Under the pieces are notes generated by a model. The model ran no database searches, had not been told where the DNA came from, and saw only the letters and a program-made list of their open reading frames with translations. Shown here piece after piece: positions 35,626 through 46,341 of a stretch of 64,000 nucleotides of DNA (position 1 is the stretch's first letter; each line of letters starts with the position of its first letter). The stretch is from Tetrapyrgos nigripes (taxonomy: Eukaryota; Basidiomycota; Agaricomycetes; Agaricales; Campanellaceae), in the NCBI GenBank assembly GCA_013368315.1, contig JAACJM010000068.1:186001-250000 (forward strand), read 5' to 3'. Both the position numbers and the translations under genes were made by a program.

Positions 35626-37722
35626 AGTAATCTAATGCCGTGAATGATTATCCTTGACTTAGGGCAACTGAACAATTGCCAAAACATAAATCGGCGTATC
35701 CAACTGAACAGCATGGCACCAACACCAAGTATACCGAGGTCTACACCCTCATCCATATCATCTTCCATATCATGATCCACTGCACTCTTATACACCAGTG
35801 CACCGTTATCCGTTCCACGTTCTGCATCCTCATGCTCCACATCCTTATCTTCATCTTCCATACCTGGCTGAACGGGAAGGAGCTGAACGGGAAGGCTGAT
35901 CTGAGGCAGCTCCCGCAGATCAGATTTGGACACAGGAGCAGGCGGAGTGAGACTACCTCGAAGCCAAGGCTTAAGACCATGGGAACGAGCCTCAAGTGTT
36001 CTGATAACCCAAAGAGGATCAGCATCGCTCCGCTCCTTGACGGTTGATATGACCTTGTCAAACCATGCCATTTGGTTATACATGAACATGGAGTAATAAA
36101 ACCAATTCTCGAGGTTGGCGAGATGGCTGTCGTATTTGTCAGTAGCGCTATCCTGACGCTGCTCTGAATTGTAAACTCTGGGAAGTTTTGCAATGTCTTG
36201 GAGCAGCGTCACATCAAATGATAGGTATTTTCCCTCTTGGTCCTAACAAATTGGGAAGATAAAGAAACAGGTATGGGAATAAGGTATACGGGGCGGCAAA
36301 ATAAGGTACTTCAAGTATTTGGGCTGTCGCAGCGTAAAAGCCACAACCTTGAGGGGCTACGACGGCACCATACGAGGGGAAGGGGAGATCAAGCAGTGTA
36401 TTAATGGATGCTGCTACCATTAAATCTTCTGTGAGCTGATATGCAGTATCGCTCAATTCCCCATTCCTCTGTGTGAACTCTTGTGCGAAGGGGATAAGAC
36501 GGACTGTCAGCGGAGCCCGGGGTCCAGTTTCTTCAGTTTTTGTGGCTCGGAAATCGAGCAAGTCGACGAGCCTTTTTGCCGCTTCATATTGTTTGTCGTT
36601 AAGGCCGTCGCAATTTATGGTCAACAGGAATACCTGGAGGTGATCAGGTTTCATCATTGCAGTGGGGTCCCGAGAATCTGGGTCAAGTCGATCTTTTGGC
36701 GTCGCTGGGACCACGGTTTTGACCTTGAGTTGCGTTTTGCAGACCACACTACCATCCTCCCTATAGAACACCTGTCATTAGATGTCATCCAAAAGAAAAG
36801 GTGACCAAAAAGACCCACACATGTCCGGTTCCATACCTCATCGGACATCTCCATAAATGAGATGCTGGCTTCCTCCTCGGTAAGCTTGTCCCAGTCCGAG
36901 CGGCCGATTTTGTCATAGCGTTTGAGTACCTCAGCTATCATCGGAGTGGTGATACCATCGCTCACATCTTTCACATTAGAAACGGAGTCTAGAGCGAGTA
37001 CTTTCCGCGCTGCGGGGTACGTGCGGTACAGCTTGACTAGATCATGAGCAGCATGGTAGCATGGGTGTGATGATGGCAAGTCACGAATCGACGTCAGGAT
37101 ATTTGCACCGAATATCTTGCTGTACATTTTTGGGCAACGCTTGGAAGACTTTTAACATCTGAGGCTTGACCTGCTTGTCCAGGTACTTGAACGGGAGTCA
37201 GCTTAGGATGGAGAGAATAAGGAAAGGAACGCACTACTTTGACGACGTCGAGACCTCTGGTAAAATTTATTCCTTTGAGAGCTTGGTTTGCAGGATCCGG
37301 CCCGTGTACCGTACAGGGTACCCTTTCAAGATAGTTCTGAAAGGACAATTTGTGTCGGACAAATCTAGATCCCCAATCAGTCAGTTGCTAGTACCTGAGG
37401 ATCCAAACACCTACAGTGAGAGGGCAAGCTTAGAGCCTGCTTCAGAGGATCCTGTAGACGAGCCTCTTTCAGACCTCAATAGATCAGCTTGTGATATGGA
37501 ATCGGAGGGTGCCAAAGAGGATTCAGGACTCGATACTGGATCTGCACCAATATTATAGTCTTCCTCTTCCTCTTCCTTGATGGGGACAAACAACGTGAAG
37601 TCTCTCTTTGAACTATAGGAATATCGGTCTACCAAGTCTGGACCTGGACCTGAGGTGGTACTGGAGTGTCCACTGCCAGCGACGGTTGAGGAGATACTGG
37701 ACCCACTGCCAGCGGTGGACAT
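35535..37722 (-). CDS. Unrecognised multi-exon protein
   Basis: I do not recognise a domain. The start at 37722 gives a Ser/Gly-rich acidic N-terminus (MSTAGSGSSISSTVAGSG). A 50-nt intron (GTAGGT...CTGACTGATTGGGGATCTAG) then joins it to FVRHKLSFQNYLERVPCTVHG. Later exons encode a mostly soluble alpha/beta-looking body (LDSVSNVKDVSDGITTPMIA, DHLQVFLLTINCDGLNDKQY, TVRLIPFAQEFTQRNGELSD). An inferred 67-nt intron near 36250-36320 joins TAQILE to DQEGKYLSFDVTLLQ. The C-terminal part contains an acidic, Asp/Glu-rich stretch and one likely membrane segment (GVDLGILGVGAMLFSWIRRFMF). The second intron (89 nt) is longer than usual and less certain. The last residues come from direct repeat copy A and are out of frame relative to copy B. 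Confidence 0.6.
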
Positions 37723-37782
37723 GCGTGATTTTTTGGCCGATAAGGGGATGTAATCAGCGTATGGGTCGGATTGGGGGGACTG

Positions 37783-37892
37783 ATTCCTGGAAGATGATCA
37801 AAAATTTCTCTTTGCGGTGCGAGGGAAGGTACTTAGCCATGTCTTGAGTTGGTGATTGACCGGGTATAGTGAAGGGCTCGAATAGCCGGACT
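37783..37892. repeat. Direct repeat copy B
   Basis: Second copy of the repeat at 35520-35625. It ends one base before the start codon of the SKL hydrolase. On the minus strand it still reads as the C-terminal part of the neighbouring gene (RLFEPFTIPGQSPTQD) and then continues in a different frame (MAKYLPSHRKEKFLIIF), so it looks like the 3' end of a lost tandem copy. Confidence 0.9.
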
Positions 37893-39609
37893 ATGCCTTC
37901 CTCTCATCCTCGACCGTCTGCGATTCCTCCCCCTCCTTCTGATCCTCAATACGCGTATTTAAATGCGTCGGAGATTCTTTCCTCCTGTTATCCACATCCT
38001 ATCACCTCGGAACTATTTCTACCGCAACTTCCTGCACCGCAGCGGAAACCAATATGGGCCAATGACCAAAGAATACCTTATGTCTTGACTACACACATCG
38101 TACCTGCAGCATATTGGAGAGAGGACCCCGACGTAGACTTGCCTCAGACTCCCAGTGAAGATGGAAACCTCACAAAGGAAGAACGGAGGAAACTGGTGCA
38201 AACGGGAGAGGAATGTCTCAGAAAGCTGAGGACCGAAGCAAACGAAGAAAGAACGCGTCTGAACGGGAAAATCGGTGCTAGCGGGCAGACAAAGGTGTTG
38301 TGGATTTGTCTGAACAGATATGTCCGAACAAGTCCGGTAGAAGGAGGCAATACTATGTTCTTTGCGCACGCGAACGGGTTCAACAAGGAGGTGTGTTCTA
38401 TAACGTCTCGGAGTTAGAATTATATCTAACCAGCTAAATAGACTTGGGAACCGACTCTGGTCTCTCTGCTATCCTCTCCTGAGTCTCAGGCTCTGATCCG
38501 CGAAATATGGATTTGGGACTTTTACACTCATGGAGATTCCGCGCTACTAAATCAAGGGAAACTCAATACCCTCTGTACGTCTATTTCAAGTACATCTATC
38601 TTGGGTTGATGATCATAATTACTCTGCTCAGATCACTGGAGGAACGGTGTCCGCGATTTCCTTACTTTCCTACTATACTACATTCCAGACCCGGCCCGTC
38701 CTACTGTCGAAACCCTGCCGACACATCTCCCTCGTGTTCCAGTCAAAGAAACGACACGTAGACTTCAAGAAGGTTTCCGAAAAGGTATAATTGGCGTCGG
38801 ACATAGCTTCGGTGGATGTACCTGGTAAGCGCGTAATCCCGTTGCTCGTCATTTTATTAGATCCAGGCTAACATCCACATTTGTCCGCAGTGCTCTTTCC
38901 GCAATAGCCCATCCTTCACTCTTCACCTTCCTCTTTCTTATAGACCCGGTCATCGTCTACCCCGAGCCGCCAGTCCTCCTTCGTCCCAGTTCACTCGCGC
39001 TAGGCGCATTCGCCAGACGCAGTACCTGGAAAGACCGTAACGCTGCCCGTCAAGCGTTCCTGAAATCTCCTTTCTTTCAAATATGGGATCGAAGAGCTTT
39101 GGAATTGTACCTGGAAGGAGGGTTATATGAAACACAACCCACAAACAGTCAATATAAGGATACAGTAGTCCGCCTGAAGATGACCCCTCTGGCTGAAGCG
39201 ACAATGTTTGTTGATACAGCGACTGGATGCGAAGAGGGCTGGGTTCGTTTGTACAGGGGTGAATTACCTGAGAGAGTTGGTTTGAGGTGGATTGTTCCTG
39301 GCGAGGGTCAAACTGAGTGAGTCTAACTAATTACAATGTTCCTTTGTCTGTTGATGGGTTTAATCTGACTGACATTGCATTTCACTTTCCTACTTATGAA
39401 GACTTTTTGACCCTATTCCTGTATCCGATGGGCTTATTACACCGACTCAAGCTCGGGTTTGGCTACGTCCATCCAACTCGAGCAACGTGAGGATTGATGG
39501 GGTAGGACATCTCATCCCGCAAGAGAAACCTGTAGAATTGGGGCTGGAGATTCAGCAGACGTTGTTTAGACTTCGTGATGGTGTCCAGGGGAAGCTGAGC
39601 AAGTTGTAG
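37893..39609 (+). CDS. Peroxisomal alpha/beta hydrolase with C-terminal SKL (MpaH-like)
   Basis: Exons 37893-38390, 38442-38574, 38632-38824, 38891-39316 and 39402-39609 sum to 1458 nt (485 aa). Family motifs are MFFAHANGFNKE (the HGxG-like oxyanion segment), IREIWIWDFYTHGDS, the nucleophile elbow GHSFGG with Ser269, FTFLFLIDPVI, and catalytic His453 in GVGHLIPQEKP. The last three residues are SKL, a canonical PTS1 peroxisome-targeting signal. This architecture matches the fungal alpha/beta hydrolase group that includes MpaH', a peroxisomal acyl-CoA hydrolase of mycophenolic acid synthesis. A role in peroxisomal acyl-CoA or ester cleavage is inference. No biosynthetic cluster surrounds it. 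The start follows repeat copy B directly, so its promoter lies in duplicated sequence. Confidence 0.88.
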
Positions 39610-40364
39610 TCAGGAAAGTGTGGCTAGGGTTACTGGTCAAGTATTTGTATCATCAATTCACTACCCATTTTCGGATATGAAGGGATATAGCGTTGAAAGA
39701 AACGAACATAATGCAAGTAATACCCTTTACGCATCGAGGCCCCATTTACGTCTTCCAGATGATACAATCTGAGTACATCTTGTCTTCGTTCACGACTGGC
39801 AAGGGTCCCAACTACCAGCTTCTGATTTAGCTCGAGGCAGCAACTCAATATATATTCAGGTTACTTGTGGTGCGTTCCTTGTCTTCAACGGGCATCATGT
39901 TCTTACCTAGCGGCTATTAGTTATAATGCTTGGTTCACATTTCGTTTTATACACCGCTCCGCGGAAAAGGACCTACTCTCCGTGGTCCCATTGAGGAAAC
40001 AGCGGGTTCTAGCCTTGCACCTGACACAATCCCTTCCGTCTCGAACACTCTACTTATCTATGAAGCCGTAAAGAACGCTTTCAAAACGTGCAGAGTGATG
40101 GTCTAGGTCATAATCTGGCTCAAGCGCTCAAACAGAGTAATTAGATAATTCTGGTTCTTTTTTTCTCAAACCCTTACATCGTCCTTACAGCCAGAGTGCT
40201 GATAAAGTCTAGCTTGCGCTGTTTTTGGACTACGCCCTCCTGGCTTCTCCCTTTAACCTAGGACCAGAGAGCAAACTTTTTCGGTCAATATCTACCTTTT
40301 TTCACTTTGGGTCTGGAGGCTCATCCTTCTTTTTCCTTTTTTTTTTTCAGGCCCCAGCGCAAAA
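39610..40364. other. Intergenic, no gene seen
   Basis: About 750 bp between the hydrolase and the F-box gene. A pyrimidine-rich stretch (about 40325-40351) precedes the F-box start and may be core promoter. Nothing else recognised. Confidence 0.5.
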
Positions 40365-42164
40365 ATGACCTCAGAGATCCATCTCTGCGACCAGTGTGGA
40401 CACACTCTCCATCCCGATATCCGTTTCACCAAGTTCTCATCGGATACGTCGACGCAGCTACGAAGTTTTTTCTGGCCACCCAACAATGATGGAACGGATG
40501 TATACCGAGAAATTGACGGAATCGACAACGAAATACAAAAATTTAACGAGGAAATCGAACGTCTCCGCGGCTCGTTCAGCTTGTTGGAGAACGCCCGAGA
40601 TGGGCTAGTCCGCCTCAAAGCCGGCCGTAGCGCGTTGTACTCTCCCATTCGCAAAATCCCTATCGAAACCCTCGAGCTCATCTTCTCCTTCTGCTCGCGT
40701 TTACCCGAGCTGGACCACAGCCAGACCATCTCGCAGCATTGCAGGGAACCAAAGCAGGTGGCCTTTGTCTCCCTGCCAATTCTGAGTGTTGCTCAGACGT
40801 GCGCTCTATGGAGAGAGATTTGTTTGAGGAAGCCGGAATTTTGGACGGACCTGGTCTTTCGCTTCGACGCCTTATATCAAACTACTCCTTATACCAACAC
40901 CTTACGAGAGTCTTCCTTGACACCCTTGGTGACACAATATCTATCTTACTCGAAATCCTCGCCAATCACAATCGATTTTCATGCTTTTGGTCCGCGTCAG
41001 ACTGAGAGTGACAGTTCCTTTGGAGTCCCGGATTTTCACGAGTTCGTCATAGGACTTCTCTCCATCTTGTTGGCAGAGGCGGAGCGTTGGCGATCTGTGG
41101 TTCTCGCGCTGGATTACAAACTCTTCCATTTAGATAATTTCCCGCAAAATGGTCCAATACACATGCTGGCAAATTCTCAGTCTGGCGCTGTCGTCTTTCC
41201 TCATCTCGAAAACCTCTCCGTCATCGTGGCACAGGAAAACATGTCGCAGCATGTTAGATGGGAACCACATTTTGCTCGATGTGTTTCTACTGCTCCTATC
41301 TCCCAGCTCATGATACCATCGTGTCGAGGGTTGGACCTACCTGCGGACAGATTGACCGTCCTTACCTTCCAGGACTTTGAATTCAGCTCTATCCGAATCC
41401 TAAAGCATTGTCAGAACCTGCAACGACTTCAGATCCTTTCCTATCATTCTGGAAGTGACTCGCTCAATCAGAGCACCTCTTACTCGTTCCCTCATCTCTC
41501 CCACTTCGAGATTTCCCTAATCGGTTGTGACGAGGAGCCTAATGCACCAGACCTTTTCAAAGTGTTGGCTCTTCCTTCCTTGGCCACCCTGATTGTCAAG
41601 GGCGAGGCTGACGACGACGGCGCATCTCCGCAGTGGGATATGGATGCATTCTCTACAATGATGAGTTGCTCGAGAGATTCTCTCAAGACGCTCAATCTTT
41701 ATGACGTTGAGATGACTAGCGCAGATGTGGTGGAAATTTTGTCTTTGACACCACACCTTACGCATTTCACCTGTCATCTTGATGGTCCAATGGGAATTGC
41801 CAATGACGACGAAGAAACTGATTGCCCCATGTTTACGGTACTTGACAATCTGCGTGTCGCTTCTGACCATGATGCCTTGGAAGGTGGCTCAACAGATTTA
41901 CTGCCCATTGCTAGAGCTATCGCTTTACTCAAGCACTTGGTGCATCTCGATCTCAGTAACACGTGGTATGCTGTGGACAATGCTACACTGAAGGCAGCCT
42001 GTGATGTACTGGAGTCCCGGTTTGATAGCCGTGATTGCATGGACCTGGAGTACTTCAGGCTGATCACTTGTCGTCTGCATGGTGTTGGTGAAAGGAATTT
42101 AGGCCGTTTTAATGATCTTGCAAGTCGTCCTGGGTGTCGATATACAATTGTCAATAGCGCATAG
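40365..42164 (+). CDS. Intronless F-box protein, 599 aa
   Basis: A common basidiomycete F-box-like protein, a probable SCF substrate adaptor. It has a short N-terminal cysteine pair (LCDQCGHTLH). A coiled coil follows at about residues 48-75 (REIDGIDNEIQKFNEEIERL), then the F-box core at about residues 92-112 (SPIRKIPIETLELIFSFCSR). The segment AQTCALWREICLRKPEFWTD then leads into a long leucine-rich C-terminal half (LPSLATLIVKG, TPHLTHFTCHLDGP, LLKHLVHLDLSNTW). It is a single uninterrupted frame in a genome where most genes have introns; this is frequent in expanded F-box families. Confidence 0.88.
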   Translation: MTSEIHLCDQCGHTLHPDIRFTKFSSDTSTQLRSFFWPPNNDGTDVYREIDGIDNEIQKFNEEIERLRGSFSLLENARDGLVRLKAGRSALYSPIRKIPIETLELIFSFCSRLPELDHSQTISQHCREPKQVAFVSLPILSVAQTCALWREICLRKPEFWTDLVFRFDALYQTTPYTNTLRESSLTPLVTQYLSYSKSSPITIDFHAFGPRQTESDSSFGVPDFHEFVIGLLSILLAEAERWRSVVLALDYKLFHLDNFPQNGPIHMLANSQSGAVVFPHLENLSVIVAQENMSQHVRWEPHFARCVSTAPISQLMIPSCRGLDLPADRLTVLTFQDFEFSSIRILKHCQNLQRLQILSYHSGSDSLNQSTSYSFPHLSHFEISLIGCDEEPNAPDLFKVLALPSLATLIVKGEADDDGASPQWDMDAFSTMMSCSRDSLKTLNLYDVEMTSADVVEILSLTPHLTHFTCHLDGPMGIANDDEETDCPMFTVLDNLRVASDHDALEGGSTDLLPIARAIALLKHLVHLDLSNTWYAVDNATLKAACDVLESRFDSRDCMDLEYFRLITCRLHGVGERNLGRFNDLASRPGCRYTIVNSA

Positions 42165-42696
42165 ACTACTAGTACATATGTGATACGTACATTACAATCT
42201 ACTTTTTGGGATACTTGCTTTTTCCGACTCGGTTTAAGTACTTAGTGTCTTATAGTGCTGCTCATACAATGAGTCGATAGTCAACAATAATTCCTTAAAC
42301 TCGAACTTAGAAGCTGTGAGCTTTGAGGACATGTATTGGTTCACTCCATTCGTAGCTAAAACTATCACCACCAATACTACAGTGATATAATTATTATTCG
42401 TCCTGTACAGAATAGTCAATAGTACTGTCGGGACTGGTGCCAGAGATTTCGGCCGTCCGCAGTGATAGAAGCTAGTTTTCTCCTGGCAGCGGCTTAATCA
42501 TGGGAGCTGATTTCGAGCTGCATGCCAATTGTCAAGTAGGTAGAGAATAGCGCATATTATAGAAAGAGTTTCCAGTTATAGACGTCCAAAAATGTATATG
42601 TAAAAGGAAGGACGTAGATGTATGTAGGTATCCATATACCACGGATCTAAAGTGTGAGAACGCATATAGAGAGCACCTGCAAAGCCCTCTTAGACT
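42165..42696. other. 3' flank of transcription factor copy 1
   Basis: About 530 bp. The part from about 42350 matches, with small indels, the 3' flanks of copies 2 and 3 (CGTAGCTAAA..., CAGAGATTT...GGCCGTCCG, ATAGACGTCCAAAAATGTATATGTAAAA). It is therefore part of the repeated unit, not unique spacer. Confidence 0.7.
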
Positions 42697-45413
42697 TCAA
42701 GAAGTGAAATCATCAGAAGGAGGTGCTTGATAATTCCACATTTCATTCCAGAAATGCGGATCTTGGAAAAGGGCAGATTCCATCCAACCATTAGCTGCGT
42801 AGTTTTCGGTATGTGCTGTGTAGTTCGAAAGTGTTTGGTCCATGTCAAGATGATTAGTTTGACTGAGACCAGTCTGAGGATGATATATGGATTGTGGGTT
42901 CTGAGGTAATTGGGGTGTGGGAGGGGATAGAGACGTGTAAAGATCGGAAGAGGGAGTGGTCTGAAGATCATATGCAAGACCTGGATGAGTCGAAAACTGA
43001 CCAGCAGGCGTATGCATGTTATGTGCGTGAAGCTGGTACTCCGAGGGAGACTCGGAGCTCGTCCCTGGAGTAACATCAACAGCCTCCGTATAACTCTGAG
43101 AGGGCTGAGAGGGGTGAACCCGAGCCGAAGTTCCCATGTCTGCGTGACCGTCCTTTGAATTTCTATCTTTCTGCCTCCTGTTGTGAGCCAACTTTTCCTT
43201 ATTCTTCCACAATCCCAATACTCCTCCAATAAGCATCGAGCTTCTCTTCGCCGGATGCTCTATCCCTGCCGTTAGCCCTGTTCTGAATCCTCGCACCCTC
43301 GATGTCTTTTCCAACAGTTCCATAACCTTCTTCAACAATATATCCTCGGCTTCGAGTATCTCCGGGCCTTTCGCATTCCACACCACTAGTTTATAAGTGA
43401 TCAGGAAGAGGGCAGTGAAGGAGATCATATGGAAGACATAATCTGGACTTGTCCCAAGTAAGGCAGGGTCGGCGTCCAGAAGTAAGATCAAGATGTTTCC
43501 ACTGAGTGGACGCGCGTCACCGCCCCATAGATACATAATATCGTGCTTGTTGGGTGTCTTGGAGGAGTGGGAATTCGAGGGCGATATAAGAGAAGCTCTA
43601 CTAGCGTCAGACTCGGCAAACTGGGTAAACAGAAGTCGAGCAGCGTGAAGGGATTGTTGAAGGACGATGAGACGACAACAACACAAGACAATTTCGAGCA
43701 TACGGAAGTAGAACTGGTCGTGTTCTACTAAGACTGTATGGCCACACACAAGAGACAGGGTTAGTGATAAACAATTGTTTTGTCTGGAAACCGAGACTAC
43801 TGACTGGGTAAAGGCGAAACCAGTCGCTTCGATATCCTCAAAAAATCTAAGGCATCGAATATTTGCTTATACCATCCATCAACATCCCCGGGTGCATTCA
43901 GTGAGGCTGATACACCCAGGTTCATCTCTTCAAGCACTCTCCCGAAAAGATGCAGTCTTGCGTCCCGACATTTCATTACGTCGGGAGAGAGGACATCAAT
44001 GGACAGAGGGAAAATTTCGAAGTACTTGGCCAGCATTCCTCGTCGGCGACCACCATGAGAAGACGGGTTCCGACGGGCTCCGGCGCATAACCTGATGAGA
44101 GTAATTCAAAATGTCAGTGACGGGATGTAAGGAAAAGAATGTGCAAGATGTACAGTGAATCTGTATTCAGGAGTGCGACCCACTGCAAAGAAAGTGAAGT
44201 CAGAACGACAGTCAAGTCACAAACCAGATGGAGACATACCAATCTCGTCAGGTCCTCAGCTTCCTTCAATTCATCATCCTCAACCGTGGTTTGACCGTCT
44301 GTCGTCCCTGCCTGCAATTTCCTCAGCGCAATCAGCTTCTCTGGAGCCTTGTCCAGCTGTATCTCGCTCGCCAAACTCAAGGCTGCAGCTAGCAAAAGGT
44401 ATCCGTCTCTCATACCGTCGGCACTGGGCCCGTAAGTTATAGGAGCCCATACCGAAGATATCAGAAGAGATTGAATGGATTCTAATGGGTCAGCCTTTTG
44501 GGGGTTGAGAATGACTTGTGAAATGATTTCGTTGGATGAGACTTGAAGCTGGGGAAGGACAGAAGATATGAAAGGGTCGGATGAGTAGCGCGATGCGACG
44601 GTGCAACAGACGAGATCAAGGATCGAGTCGGCGACATTAGGGTCAGGTGTGGGGTGAGGTTGGGATTGTTTAGAGTGAATGAGGTTGATGTTTAACCAAG
44701 GAAGAAAATAAGAGGTGAAACTGTGGTTATGGATGAAAGGACGTGTGAGAGGCGGAGAACGGGAAGATGGAATAACGACATACATATCCAGTAGATCTTT
44801 CGATTTTCTCTGGGGGTAGAGTATCCGATAACTTTTGGGGTGAAGGAAGAGGAGTGGATGCCTTGCCCTTCTCGTTGACAGCTGAACCGTAATGCTCAGT
44901 AAGATATCGGTTGGTGAGCTCTCGAAGACTCCCTATAGGTGTACTCCAATTCCAAACGGAAGACGCGTGTTCCGAAGGGCTTTCGTCAGAGTACCGCCAT
45001 TTTCCTGGGGCTAGCATAGAAAAATTCCATAGATCCGAAGGTAGAGCAGTAATTTCGATAGGTACTGCCTGAGTCGCGCTAGTCGACTCGGACTCGTCTG
45101 TTGTATTAGGGAGAGACGAGAGAGCGTTGGAAGTGTTTGACCTGGAACTGCTGAGACGGAGAGCATGCTCGCGAGCTTGTGTCTTGGGAGTTAATGAGGT
45201 TTGGAGAGCTTCCTTGTCCATCTCCTCGTACGAACAGAAAACGTCCAATGTCCTGCAGCGATGACATTTGACTTTCGCTGTGTCTGAGCTGTTCAAATCC
45301 TCCAATAGCTCGCAACGTTGTTTGCTCTTTCTGCATGTTGCACATGCTTGCAGGGATCGGGAGCGTTTTGAGGACCCGGTTGAGCTGACAGAGTTTTCAG
45401 CTGGGCGTTTCAT
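42697..45413 (-). pseudogene. Zn(II)2Cys6 transcription factor, tandem copy 1 (frameshifted)
   Basis: Same exon plan as copies 2 and 3. Its first exon (45413-44784) is 630 nt instead of 629 because of one extra base near 44797-44801 (GAAAATCGAAAGATC against GAAGATCAAAGATC). The total of 2464 nt is not divisible by three. Translation would pass through the intact Zn2Cys6 DNA-binding domain (C-x2-C-x6-C-x15-C-x2-C-x6-C). It would then stop a few residues after the first splice junction, giving a protein of about 227 residues with no middle homology region. Every later exon is still open (LLAAALSLASEIQL, MLAKYFEIFPLSIDVLS, ILVEHDQFYFRMLEIVL), so the break is recent or is a sequence error. Confidence 0.85.
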
Positions 45414-46341
45414 TGGGCAATGGTGAGGTGGTGGTAGTAGGTGAAGAAGACAGGCTGCGGGTCATCGTGCAAGTTAATAACAATGATGTGGTGGAATTGG
45501 TCTAATAGTAACTGCGTACGGATACTTTTCAATTCTCTGTGTGTAGCGGATCGGAGTTATCCGGCTACGGTTCCCGTACTGGCCCCCCAGGTCTAGTCCA
45601 CCTGAGTACCGGGGTACGGGCATGATAGTCTGTAACGTTGCCTCTTAAAGTGGGACAGGTAGTCCACTGGTTCGTCGTGTGCGATTCCGACGTTACACAG
45701 TGTTGCGTGGTCAGGGCCATGACCCTCTTGGCCTCGAGCCGGACTGGCCCTGAGCTTGAGGGCTGGGACCAGAAATTTTTGGACCTACCCGGACCGCGGC
45801 AACTGTCATCGATGGCTCATAGTTTGTAGCCTAGCACCCTCAGCCGTCTATCATACGTCTGAGGGTGGGCTCATGGAAGCATTGGCAGATGCTGAGGAGA
45901 CCAGATTCAGGCGGGGTAGGGATTGATTCCAATGAGGAATACGTTGCAAAGAGCGCAGCATTTGCATGCGCAGTGAGCACAGTTTGTATTGAGTCAAGGC
46001 TTAAATCGAGCCCTTGAAAAATACCCTTAAACCCTCTTAAACCTGAAGATTTTGGGACTCGGCCCGATTTAGGGCTTAAGGTAAAACACTGGCCGTCGAC
46101 AGTACTCTATTCGTAGCTAAAGGTAGCACCAATGCCAGTCATATCATATTTATGCCCGGTACAGAATAGTCAGAGATTTTAATTTTTGGCCGTCCGTAGT
46201 GATAGAAGTTAGTTTTCTCCCAGCAGCTTAATATGCAAGCGGCTTTCGAACTGCGTGCCGTTTTTCAAGTAGATAGGGAATAGCGTACATTATAGACGTC
46301 CAAAAATGTATATGTAAAAAGAGAGCACCCGCTTCAAGACT
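45414..46341. other. Rearranged spacer between TF copies 1 and 2
   Basis: No intact gene. The first about 70 bp match the 5' flanks of copies 2 and 3. The part from about 45893 matches 50831 onward, and from about 46080 it is the conserved 3' flank of copy 2. It carries one arm of the inverted repeat listed below. Confidence 0.65.
45821..45957 (+). repeat. Inverted repeat, left arm
   Basis: The reverse complement of 49165-49310, from AGTTTGTAGCCTAGCACCCT to GTTGCAAAGAGCGCAG. It differs by a 9-nt indel after GCTGAGGAG and scattered substitutions. The arms enclose TF copy 2. A shorter direct copy of part of it begins at 50831. Confidence 0.9.

Noticed and set aside
41774..42154. Antisense frames in the intronless F-box gene
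   Set aside because: Shadows of the 599-codon plus-strand frame.
43543..43731. Plus-strand frames repeated in each TF copy
   Set aside because: They are antisense to the last TF exon and are conserved only because the copies are.
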